Below are positions 22,655 through 34,715 of a stretch of DNA of 64,000 nucleotides, piece after piece. The position numbers were made by a program, and so were the translations under genes. The notes beneath the pieces are model-generated. The model was not told the origin of the DNA, ran no database searches, and worked only from the letters and a program-made list of their open reading frames with translations. Where the stretch lies: positions 525,290,618 through 525,354,617 of the forward strand of contig CM046882.1 of the NCBI GenBank assembly GCA_025667525.1, given 5' to 3'. Source of the DNA: Glebionis coronaria (lineage: Eukaryota; Streptophyta; Magnoliopsida; Asterales; Asteraceae). Each line of letters starts with the position of its first letter. Position 1 is the stretch's first letter.

Positions 22655-23245
22655 ATTGGTTGAGGAGAAGTGTTGCGGATTACACTGTTGAGATATGGTA
22701 ATAAATGAAAGGCGGCAGTAGTGGGCTTATGTGGTGATCCGTGTGAAGTGAATTCTCCTTTCCCATTGGTTTAACTCTTGACACATGGATTCAACTTGCA
22801 TTTCTTTCCAAAGTTGGCAGATTTGGTCCCTATACTTGGCAGATTCCCATTTCAAGCTAGGATCTTCATTCCTTTGTCATTTTTGGTCCTTTAACTTTGA
22901 TAACTTGTACAAAATGGCCCTTTGACTGAGTTGACTTGATAGTTGACCAGGTTTGACTTGGATCTTGACTTTTCATAATTTGCACTTCTAGTCCTTCAAC
23001 TTTCATAACTTGTCAAGATAGGTCCTTGAACTTCAAAGTCTTGTCACTTTTGATCCTCTTTTGTCTTTTTCATCCATTTGAGCTTGGTTTTTCCTTATTT
23101 GCTTGAAAATGTATCTCCTTACCTACAAAAGTGTACACAAACACAAACATACCACATAATACTGTTTTTGCCAAATAATTGGGTATTTTGCTTCATGTTT
23201 TAGGGTTATTTGTTGATAAAAGGATATGAGTTTAAGCTCATATCA

Positions 23246-25212
23246 AATTCCTCTACACTTGAGCATTGCCATGTCCTCATGCAATATTATATTTCAAGGC
23301 TTAAAAATTTACATTTCCCTCATAATTAATCCACCTTGGCCATATGAGATGCACCTATACTACTCTAAACTAGATGATGCATGATTTTGACTTGCAATGA
23401 ATCAAAATACAATTCTATCTATATCTTTTTGATTTTCCTTGAAATGGTTTTGATGGAAATAACTCATAAAGAATTCAATGACTTGGATTAGGGCTTGGAT
23501 ACCATGAACATTTATCACCCTCAAGTTTCACTTTCCCCATACCAAGCTAATAAATGGGATCATTGCATTCACAAGTAAAAAGTGCATCAACTTATTCATG
23601 ACAATTAAATGTGGAACCGGTTATTATTTGAGCAAATTGCTTGTGGGCAAATTTGTCATTATTCAAGTGTGAAATATAAGAAGTGTAAAATCCAAAAATA
23701 AGGAAGCACGGTTTTAATCCTAAGTAATCTTCTCATCCATTACTTGAAAAACCACTCACAATTAATACAAATCCGTATTAAGAGTAATAAGTCATTCGCC
23801 TTATGTGTAAAATCCTCATGTCATGCTTTCATAAGTAACTACACACTCGCTAAAGAAAGAAAAATAAAACTCACGCAATAATTTACATCCGCATCTTTTT
23901 GAGACTTTGGATCTTCAACCCCGCAACCCGTCAAGGTAATATTGGATTGGAGCAATCTATTGAATCCCCGCAACCCGTCAAGGTAATATTGGAACTCAAT
24001 AGTCACTATAATTAACCCACACTGCCCCTCTTGGGAGTCTTGCATTATTTTTTTTTCTTTTTCTTTTTTTTTTCTAGCCACTCATTTTTTTTCATAAGCC
24101 GCTCTTATTTTTCTTTATTCCTCACCAAAAAATTTGAAAAGAAGAAAAGGAAAAACACCCGCTAAATATGGAGCATGACATAAGTCTAGTACACATAAAA
24201 CGTGCTAACTTAGAATCTTAAGACGTACTCATATCAACCATGAATGATTAGCCAAAAATGCATAAGAGATTACAAACCAATTAAAACCGTACTTGATTAT
24301 TTATTAACAATTATATACAAGCGAAGAAAGTAGAGGTTAAGAAGAGAAGGGTTTAGCCACAAGTAATTGCCATGAAGTCTATCTAGCCCTTTTACACTTG
24401 CTTCAACTCTATCATTTCCCATTCTCCACAAATTTAAAATTTCAAAGAATGAAATTGGTGGAAGCTTAGCCTAATAGACCAATGAAGGACTACATGGTTA
24501 AGGATACTAGCTAGAGAATGCTAAAATAAGCAAACTCGGGTTGAGTCAAAATATCCATGGCGGGCCTAATATGTCAAAGAAGTCTAAACTTGTTAAAACC
24601 ATGTTTTATTATATTTTTTTTCCTTTTTATATATTTTTGATGAAAAATAAAAGAAGAAATATATACAATGCAAATGTGATATGCAAATGAAAAATGATTG
24701 ATGCAAAAATCATGAATGCATATTTTTGGTGGCCAAAGTAGATTAAAAATTTGAAAAATGATGAAAATTCAATTTTCATGTTATCATGCAAGACAATGAC
24801 AAGTTCTAGGTAAGGTCACTTCGATAGAAGACCCCCCTACACTTAAGCTAAACATTGTCCTCAATGTTTAAGAGCATGGAAGTATAAAAACTTCCCCTAC
24901 ACTTATGACAATGAATAGACTTTGCTTAACCCAAGTTAAGGAAAGGACTACTATTAGTGAAATCATGTTTAAGCACAAGGTGTCAATGAAAATTCACTAA
25001 AGTAACGAAGTGAACCGGATACAAGGGCCTCCTCCATAAGCTCCAAAGCATGAAATGAGTGAGCAACCCTACAAACAATCAAGAAGACAAAAGAAAGTCT
25101 CCCCTACACTTATCTCCAAATCTATGCCTTTATTGCTAACCTACAACACTCTAAACCTAGTTATACGATGCTTGAGTTAATGAGTCTCTAGCTCGACTCG
25201 TCCCTCAATGAA
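23246..25212 (-). other. 3' non-coding region of element B
   Basis: The terminal polypurine tract is at 23246-23263 (minus strand CTCAAGTGTAGAGGAATT). Related TAAGTGTAGGGG copies lie at about 24832-24849, 24894-24905 and 25101-25112, with a hairpin of 9-base arms (24849-24870) beside the first. A 29-base direct repeat beginning CCCCGCAACCCGTCAAGG occurs near 23919 and 23967. No env-like ORF of useful length is present. Confidence 0.7.
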
Positions 25213-28200
25213 TTAATTCATGGGGAAAATGGGGACCTCTTGGACCATTTCGACGGAAATGTCCTCCCCAAAGTAGTGTTTAACACGGTGACCATTCACT
25301 TTAAAATTTGGACCATCGTTTTGGGACAACTCAAGAGTTCCATATGGAAACACTTGAGCAATAGTGAATGGGCCGGACCATCTCGACTTAAGCTTGCCCG
25401 CAAAAAGCTTCAATCTTGAGTTAAAGAGGAGAACCGGCTCTCCAACTTTGAACTCACGATTCTTAATCTTAGCATCATGCAATTTCTTAGTCTTTTCCTT
25501 GTATAGCAAAGAATTCTCATAGGCATTGGCTCTCAACTCATCCATCTCATTGATTTGATCTTTCCTATGTGAACCGGCTTGGTTTAAATCAAAGTTAGCC
25601 CACTTGAGAGCCCAAGATGCCTTATGTTCTAACTCAAATGGGAGGTGGCACGCTTTTCCATAGACAAGCCTATAAGGAGTACAACCAATTGGTGTCTTAA
25701 AGGCCGTCCTAAACGCCCACAAAGCATCATCAAGCTTATCCGACCAAGAAGCTCTATGCTCTCCCACCGTTCTCTCTAAAATCCTCTTTAAACCACGATT
25801 TGTGACCTCGGTTTGACCATTTGTTTGAGGGTGATACGCGGTAGAAAGTCTATGATTCACTCCATATTTCTTCATAACTCTTGTGAATTGATCATTACAA
25901 AAGTGCGTACCACGATCACTTATTATGGCCCGAGGTACACCAAATCTAGCAAACAATTGTTTCAAAAACTTTACAACCACTCTAGCATCATTAGTAGGTA
26001 AGGCTTTAGCTTCCACCCACTTAGACACATAATCCACCGCCACAAGTATATACTTGTTTCCCTTAGAGGATGGAAAAGGTCCCATGAAATCTATTCCCCA
26101 TACATCAAATATCTCACACTCTTGGATAAAATTTTGTGGCATCTCATCACGTTTTGTAATTTTTCCTTGTCTTTGACAAACATCACAAAATTTCACCATC
26201 TCTTGAGCATCCTTGTAAATGGAAGGCCAATAGTAACCCGAATCAAAGACTTTCTTGGCGGTGTAGTTAGGCCCAAAATGTCCACCCGTAGGTCCTTTAT
26301 GACATGCCTCTAAGATTTTAAATGCCTCGGGCCCATCTACACACCGTCTAATGATTTGGTCCGCACATTGCCTAAAAAGATATGGATCATCCCAAAAGTA
26401 ATACTTCACTTCCTTAAGAAACTTTTTCTTTTGTTGGTAAGTAAGACCCTCAATAAGCACATTGCCCACAAGATAGTTTGCAATATCCGCAAACCAAGGT
26501 GTGGCATCCTCTTGGGAAGAAATAGACATGAGCTCCTCTAGTGGAAAGGATTCATTGATTTCTTGATGTGGGAAATCTCCTTGAAAAGGATGCTCAAGTC
26601 TACTCAAATGATCTGCCGCTAAATTCTCGGCCCCTTTTTTATCACGAATCTCTATCTTAAACTCTTGAAGCAACAAAACCCATCTCAAAAGCCTAGGCTT
26701 AGCATCTTGTTTTGTCATAAGATACTTGAGAGCGGAATGATCCGTATACACTATGGTCTTGGAAAGCACAAGGTATGGTCTAAACTTCTCAAAAGCATAT
26801 ACTATAGCAAGCAACTCTTTTTCCGTGGTAGTGTAATGAAGTTGTGCACCGGTCATGGTTTTACTCGCATAGTGTATAGGTTGGAAATGCTTATTAACTC
26901 TTTGTCCTAAGACGGCCCCCACCGCATAATCACTAGCGTCGCACATAAGCTCAAAAGGTAATTCCCAATTTGGAGAAACCAAAACGGGAGCCTTCGTCAA
27001 TTTTTCCTTAAGTGTCTCAAAAGATTCTAAACAAGCTTGGTCAAAAATGAAAGGAGCCTCTTTCTCCAAGAGATGAGTCATCGGTCTAGCTATCTTAGAG
27101 AAATCTTGTATAAAGCGCCTATAAAAACCCGCATGACCTAAGAAACTCCTCACACCTTTAACCGAGGTGGGTGGGGGAAGCTTAGCAATCACATCAATTT
27201 TAGCTCGATCAACTTCTAATCCCTTATTGGATATCTTGTGTCCTAAAACAATCCCCTCTTTTACCATAAAGTGACATTTCTCCCAATTAAGCACCAAACG
27301 TGTTTCCTCACAACGCTTAAGCATTCTCTTAAGATTGGTGAGACAAGAGCTAAAGGAGTTCCCAAATACGGAAAAGTCATCCATAAAAACCTCCATGGTT
27401 TGCTCTATCATGTCATGGAAAATCGCCATCATGCACCTTTGAAACGTCCCCGGTGCATTACATAGGCCAAAAGGCATCCTCTTGTAAGCAAAGGTACCGT
27501 ATGGACAAGTGAATGTGGTCTTTTCTTGATCCTTAGGGTCAATGGGTATTTGAAAATAACCCGAAAAGCCATCAAGAAAACAATAGTACTCATTTCCCGC
27601 TAAGCGTTCAAGCATTTGATCCATAAAGGGAAGCGGGAAATGGTCTTTCCTAGTTGCCTCATTTAGTTTTCTATAGTCAATGCAAACTCTCCAACCGGTT
27701 ACAAGTCTCGTAGGAATAAGCTCATTGTTCTCATTAGGCACCACGGTGATTCCTCCCTTCTTTGGAACACAATGAACCGGGCTAACCCATGGAGAGTCGG
27801 AAATGGGGTAAATCATACCCGCATCTAAGAGTTTAATCACTTCCTTCTTAATAACCTCATGAATTTTTGGGTTAACTCTCCTTTGGTTTTGAATGGCGGG
27901 TTTATAATCATCCTCCATAAGGATTTTGTGAGTACAAAAATGTGGATCAATTCCCCTTATGTCGGATATTTTCCATGCTAAGGCTTTCTTATGTTTCTTA
28001 AGGACTTCAATAAGTTGCTCCTTCTCATCCTCTTTCAATTCCTTAGCAATAATCACCGGTAATTGGTCTTTTCCTTCTAAGAAAGCATATTCTAAGTGGG
28101 ATGGAAGTTCCTTAAGTTCAATGGGAGGTGGACTTTCTATGGAAGGTTTTACTATGGAAGGTTCCTCAATGGTAATCTCTTGTGGAATAGGAGAAGGAAT

Positions 28201-30909
28201 AGGGTCCTCATTGAGCAACTTTTGGATCGTAAGAATATCTTCTTCCCAATTAATGGGAGAATCATCATCACCAAGGAAGTTGGACTCAAATTCCTCCAAG
28301 AGGAAATCACTCTCTCCAAAAGGTGTTAAAGAGGGAGCAATTGAGGCCACGGTTTCAACATGTGGAATCTCATCACTAGCATTCTTACAAGCATCATGAA
28401 AGTGTTCATTACACACTTCATCTAGCACATCCACAATGTTAATAGTCTCACAAGGTCTAGACTCCTTAACTTCTTTCCTATCACAAACTTTCCCTAACTT
28501 AAACACCACTTTCTCATCCTCTACTCTCATAATTAATTCTCCTTCCGCCACATCTATCAAGGTACGACCCGTTCTCAAAAACGGTCTACCAACAATCAAA
28601 GGCACTCTAGGATCCATGTCATAATCGACCACTACAAAGTCGGCCGGAAAGGTAAACTTATCCACACCTACAAACACATCTTCCGCTATACCTACGGGGT
28701 GAGCTATGGTTCGGTTGGCTAGTTCAAGAGTCATCCTAGTGGGAGTGAGCTCGGGAAGAGAGAGTTGTTTCCAAACCGATAAAGGCATGAGATTTATGCT
28801 CGCCCGTAAATCCGCCAAAGCCATGCAATTTTCAACACCGGGAAAATTACAAGGTATCAAGAAACGCCCCGGATCTCCAAGTTTTGTTGGTAAGGTTTTA
28901 AGTAACACCGCGGAACAATTTTCATTAAGTGATGTGTTGGGCAAATCAACCAATTTTTCTTTGTTTGAGAGCAAATCCTTGAACATCTTAGCAAACTTTG
29001 GCATATAAGCAAGAGCTTCCGCAAAGGATATGTTGATATTGAGTTGCTTGAACATCCTTAAGAAATTGGAAACTTGTATGTCATCTTTGTTCTTTAACTT
29101 GTCCTTTTTCAACCTTGAAGGGTATGGAAGAGTAGGTTTTGGTGTAGGTGGAATAGGTGTTGTGGTGGAAGATTTGTCTTTGTTAGCCTCTTCATTGGGA
29201 AGTGCGGAAGGTAAAGGAGAAGTATGAGGTGGTTGAGAAGGTGTGTTTGAGTGAATAGGAGCACTTTGAGGAGGTGGAGTAGAAGTAGAAGGCTTATCAC
29301 AAGTAGGAGCACAAGTAGGTTGAACAATAGTAGGTTTAGGAGGTGAAGGATCCTTTGTTGTTGTACCACTCCTTGTTGTAATAGCATTAACATTGGCCCT
29401 AGGATTTGTTTGTGTGTTGGAAGGTAAAGCCCCTTGTGGTCTTTGATTTAATGCCATCAAAAGCTTATTGAATTGGTCATTCATTTTCTTGTCTATAGCT
29501 TGGAATTTCTTTTCATTCTCTTGATTCATCTTTTGCAAAAGATCCATTGTATTTAACTCTTGTGGCACATAACCTTGAAAACCTTGAGGTTGGAAAGGTA
29601 AAGGTTGGGAGTTAAATCCTTGATTTGGTGGATAAAAGGTACTTGCTTGAGGTTGAAATTGATTTGGTGCCTTGTAGTTATTTCCTTGGTATGGTTGTCT
29701 TTGCCCTTGATTCCTTGCTAAAATTTGAGGAGGATTTTGTGGAATTTGGGTGGGTGGTTGGGGTGGGAAGCCGGGTGGAGTAAGGTAATTTTGGGATTTG
29801 TAAGAAAGGTTATTTGGATTGATGTTAGGCTTGAAGTGTTCACGGTGTTCCTCTTGATAAGCATAACATTCCCCTTGATACCCTTGCACCTTGTCACATT
29901 GTTCATAAGAGTGGGGACCTCCACAAGTAACACAAGAAATGGTGATGGCATTCACATTGTTTGAGGAATTGTTCAATGTCATGCTCTTAAAGGCTTGAAC
30001 TATCTCTTGAGTCATTTCTTGTTGTCCTTGTTTGACTTGTTGAAGGATCTCTTGGTGATATTTAAGGAATTGGTTATCACAAGGTGTTTGAGAAGTGTTT
30101 TGGATAACATGAACTCTTTCTTCAAATGGATCGTTTGTTTGAACCATTGCCTTAGTCTCAATAATGTTCAAAGCCTCATGGTATGTCTTGAAATGAATAC
30201 TCCCTCCCGCGGAAGCATTTAGTGAATCTTGGTGGTGAGGTTTAAGGCCATTGTAGAAGGTATTGATTTGGCCTAGATCATCCATTCCATGGTTAGGGCA
30301 TCGCCTCAACAACTCACTATACTCTTCCCAAGCATCTCCAAAGGATTGACTAGGTTTTTGTGTAAAGCCCATAATCAAATTCCTCAAAGCCATAGTCTTT
30401 TGTGGAGGAAAGAATTTGTTCAAAAACTTAGTGGTAAAATCATCCCATGTGGTGATACTATCGGGTGGTTGGGTGTCTAACCAATGCTTAGCACTCCCAT
30501 CTAAGGAAAATGACACTAACATCAATCTAATGACCTCATGTGGAACCCCATTATGCTTAATGGTGTTGCAAAGTGAAAGGAATCTCTTAAGGTGAGCATG
30601 AGGATCCTCATTTTATTTTCCAAAGAAAGGTGATGCAGCAACCATATTGATCATAGATGTATGTAGCTCAAATGTGTTAGCGGGATAGTCGGGAATCTTA
30701 ATGGCACTAGCATATCCATGAATGTTGGATTGCATACGTTCATACAAAGTACGATTATCAATAGCCATGGCTTCTTGTGGTGGTGACAAAGCACGATTCT
30801 CGTGATCGGCTTGGTGGACGGTGGTGGTCTTACTCTTTCTCTTTTTCTTCCTTTTCGGAGGAAGAGGTTGTACACCAATCGGTATTTGTGCACGCCCGCG
30901 AGTGAGCAT
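25213..30909 (-). CDS. gag-pol: Element B Gag-Pol polyprotein (one internal stop)
   Basis: One frame runs from ATG 30909 to 25213 (1899 codons), broken only by a TAA at 30615-30613 (codon 99). In order: gag capsid; a [13 protein letters not shown] zinc knuckle near 29930; a Pro/Gln-rich linker; aspartic protease; reverse transcriptase with FMDDFSVFG near 27380, the Athila form of the catalytic motif; RNase H ([13 protein letters not shown]); and integrase with HX4H...CX2C and D, D, E residues in [16 protein letters not shown] and NGQTEV. The protease active-site motif reads DLRAS where the family has DLGAS, so cleavage is probably impaired. The first ATG follows a basic KRKKKRKSK stretch region of gag. 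Pol converts element RNA to DNA and inserts it. The upstream frame is open past ATG 30909 but lacks another ATG. Confidence 0.9.
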
Positions 30910-31684
30910 ACAACTCAATACGAGGAATGAGAGAGAAGCTCTCGTGTGACTTTGAAGAGAAATGGATTATCCTCTTCGAGTTTCGATATTAAATATCCAC
31001 AAGAAAATAACAATATATGTATTACTACTTTGGGTGCAAGACCCTCAATGAAGCTTTCCTTCTTAGAATACTCCCAAGTGAACGGGGGGTTAGGTGGCGC
31101 GAAGCACTTAAGTACCTATTGACCCTTAGATGGCATTTTATAGCACATCGCCTTTCTATTCACTTAAATGTTCGTATTCTTTGAATTATTGCTTATTGAG
31201 AGTATTTATCTATTCTTGCTTTATTTTGTTTGATCGATACGCGTGTCAAGGACCGGAACGCCCCTCAACACGGTGTATTGCCTCGGCAATACTTATGGAA
31301 GATATGTAGATTGATTGTTCTTATACGTATACGTATTTACTTATAATAATATATGGAAAATATTTTTGTATTTATGAGTTTTTATTGGAAAATACTATAT
31401 GTACATAAAAACCGAGAGAATCCAATAATATATATTTTTGGGTGCAATCTCTTAGGAAAAAGATTGCTTTTTGGATTTTTTAATTTTTTTGGTCAATTCT
31501 TTAGGAAAAGAATTGTTTTGTTAATTTTTTAGTTTTTATATATTTTTATATGTTTGATTTTTTATTTGTTTTTGATTTATGATACGTAAAAATAACGTTC
31601 ACCAAATGAACGGATCCCAAAAGCCAATGAAAACCGTCAATCGATAGTCTCTCGTGTAGTCAAAGAACCGGCAGCGGCGCCATT
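30910..31684 (-). other. 5' leader of element B with primer binding site
   Basis: The primer site is at 31666-31682 (minus strand TGGCGCCGCTGCCGGTT). It matches the 3' end of plant tRNA-Asp with a few mismatches and lies 2 bases from the LTR. The rest is a non-coding leader with no strong repeats and T-rich stretches at 31440-31580. Confidence 0.75.
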
Positions 31685-34600
31685 TGAAATGTAGTATAAT
31701 GCAAGTTCGTTTTCTCAGTTCTTAACCAATAGAAAGTCCAATCAATATCAGATTTATAATTGTTCTTGGTTGTTCAAGCTTGCTTGGTAATCTATTGCTA
31801 ATTCAAACAACACTATTTAAAAATGAAAAATATAAACCTACTTATACGTAAAACAAGTTGCAAATACCAAATTTTTATTCAAACAAAATTAAAATTGCAA
31901 AATATAAAACTAAGAGGACTGAAAATGTAAATTCTAGGAAAATTAAATGCTTGAAATGTAAGTTCTATCAACTATAGGGACTAAAAATGTAAAACAGTTA
32001 ACTATAAGGACCAAACTTGTAAAACTGATAACAACCTAACCAAATAATAACAAACTAACAAACTTGATAACTGAAATTTAACAAACTTCAAATGTAAAGG
32101 ACTGAATTTTGCAAATACCACAAAATTAGGAAGTTTAGCTAGGTTTTAGAACTGATTAAACTTCTAGGGACTAAAGTGCAATTTTTACAAACTTTTAACT
32201 AAAAACGGGACACAAACAAGATTAAGCTCGTTTGAGCTTATTACTCAACCAATTAAGCTGAAACAACTTGCAAAACTCTTAAAATCCAATTAAGACTACG
32301 TGTGTTCAAGGAAATAAGCTAAAAGTCAGAATTAATCAAATGAGTGCTTATTAATAAGCACAAAATAAGCTACAGCTTATTTCAATCAGTCACAACCTGT
32401 TTTTTGTAAAGAAACTGATTAAGCACTTGATTACAAGAACGGGAAATCAAACTAGAACCATTTTCATCAAGTAATGAATGAAAAATCTGAAATAAGCTCT
32501 TTTGAGCTTATGTTGACCAGGTTTGACCAATTTTTATGAAAAAGCTCAAAACTTCAAATCTTGATATTCAACACTTTCTAAATGGATTTGTGAAAGAAAA
32601 CCAAGACTTTTGTGAAGAGGATTAAGAGAACCAGTAAAACAGTAGGCACTTTACATCAGAGAATGAAATTTGCTCAATCCTTGACTAAAAAGCTAATTCC
32701 TAGCTTATTACCTAAAACTGTAGATTTTCCTCTTAGAAACTAAAAGTTTATGATGTAAGCTATAACTAGAAACAAGTTTGAGCAAATTTAACCAAGTAAT
32801 GAAAGAGAATTCAGCAATTGAAAGTAACAAGTTTTCAAAACAAAGCTGATAAAAAGGATGACCCAAACTATTTTAGTACCAATTGCCTTTTTGACTATTT
32901 TTATTGCTTGTAAAAGACTTAAAACCAATTGTTAACACCTAATGACTAGAAATGAACTCTTAAACACCAATTATCAACACTTGAAAACCACTTAAAAGCT
33001 ACTACCAAACACTCCTTTATCTGTTTTGATCAAGATTTTACAAAAGTTTTTTAAGTTCTGGATTAAGCTGATACAAAAGCTATAGCAGACTAGTTTCAAT
33101 GGACAAAATGAAGTGTATTCAAGCTAAGAACAAACAATAACCAAGGCTAGAACTGAAAGTAAGCTATTATGCTAAATAGTAACTGAATTATGCAGAAACT
33201 ACAACTAGAACACAATTATGCAAGATCAAGCTACAAAACACTAGAATCAATCAAACATCAACTACTCATCAAGTAAAACAGGCAGCCATCAAGATTAACT
33301 AGGAAAATTAAGCATGCAATTGACTGATTTAGAGGAACAAAAATCAAGAGCTATAGAACCTATTGTAGAAGTCCTTTGGGAAGAAGAGGAGCGCTGAGCT
33401 CTCTTGCACTAGTGATACCACCACCTATCACTAGTAATCAACTCAAATCATTCAACAATCAACTGCAAATCATCAAACTGCCATGAAATCTTCAAGAACA
33501 ATGGAAATACTTGAATTCTGATCAAACAGCTACAAAACTTCACCAATGTCAGTTATGATCATTGGATGATCATAACAAACATCAAACAGCAACTAGTATA
33601 TCCAATAGCAACAAGAATCAACAGGAATTTGAAGAACAGAATTTGGCGGGAAAATGAAGTTTGAATTTTATTGCATGAATTCAGTTACAAATGTTTGTTA
33701 CAAGCTAACAACTAACTAACTGACTCAAGAGTTTGTCAGACTCTTGAGTAGTTAGGGGAAAAGTGAGGGAAAAAGGGAAAGGGAAAATTTAACTATGTGT
33801 TTTACAAAATTAAGCTACAATGAGAAATGAGGTACAAGCTATCTATTTATAGGCAAGATATGAGAGTTTGTTGGAGTTGTGACGTGTCAGAACCAGTAGT
33901 AAATTGCCACGTGGAAAAATTCTGCATTTGCTCTTTGAAGGTGATGAACACTGAATTGGGGGTTTTTGATTGAATGGATAATTTGTTAATTGGATTGCAC
34001 CATTGTATTCCTCTCTTCAAAACGAGCAAATTTGGTGTTTTGATCTTCTCATGAAACGCCTTCTATCAAAATCCCGATCCTGGAAATATTTTTTGTTAAA
34101 GAAGATGACACGTGTCATCTTCTTATTGGTTGAGGAGAAGTGTTGCGGATTACACTGTTGAGATATGGTAATAAATGAAAGGAGGCAGTAGTGGGCTTAT
34201 GTGGTGATCCGTGTGAAGTGAATTCTCCTTTCCCATTGGTTTAACTCTTGACACATGGATTCAACTTGCATTTCTTTCCAAAGTTGGCAGATTTGGTCCC
34301 TATACTTGGCAGATTCCCATTTCAAGCTAGGATCTTCATTCCTTTGTCATTTTTGGTCCTTTAACTTTGATAACTTGTACAAAATGGCCCTTTGACTGAG
34401 TTGACTTGATAGTTGACCAGGTTTGACTTGGATCTTGACTTTTCATAATTTGCACTTCTAGTCTTTCAACTTTCATAACTTGTCAAGATAGGTCCTTGAA
34501 CTTCAAAGTCTTGTCACTTTTGATCCTCTTTTGTCTTTTTCATCCATTTGAGCTTGGTTTTTCCTTATTTGCTTGAAAATGTATCTCCTTACCTACAAAA

Positions 34601-34715
34601 GTGTACACAAACACAAACATACCACATAATACTGTTTTTGCCAAATAATTGGGTATTTTGCTTCATGTTTTAGGGTTATTTGTTGATAAAAGGATATGAG
34701 TTTAAGCTCATATCA
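31685..34715 (-). repeat. 5' LTR of element B (right copy)
   Basis: 3031 bp, the same length as the left copy. Visible differences from it: A/C near 20709, T/C near 21847, T/C near 22256, C/A near 22714 and C/T near 22993 (left-copy positions). The right end meets the duplicated CTAAT. Confidence 0.95.

Larger units (their letters stand above)
20215..23245 (-). repeat. 3' LTR of element B (left copy)
   Basis: 3031 bp, plus-strand ends TGAAATGTAG and CTCATATCA. It contains a TATA box on the minus strand (22373-22381), three ACGT-core sites (22411-22418, 22437-22444 and the 26-base palindrome at 22629-22654) and a terminal hairpin (GATATGAG 23223-23230, CTCATATC 23237-23244). Confidence 0.95.
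20215..34715 (-). mobile_element. Element B: Athila-type Ty3/gypsy retrotransposon, nearly intact
   Basis: Two LTRs of 3031 bp each, a tRNA-Asp-type primer site, one long gag-pol frame and a terminal polypurine tract are all present on the minus strand. The target duplication CTAAT lies on both sides (20210-20214 and 34716-34720) and splits the gag-protease gene of element A. I count about five substitutions between the LTRs. That is below 0.2 percent, so insertion was very recent. No env-like ORF follows pol. Confidence 0.95.

Noticed and set aside
25813..30480. Many plus-strand ORFs of 60-150 codons opposite the B gag-pol
   Set aside because: They are antisense shadows of a long, domain-complete minus-strand frame.
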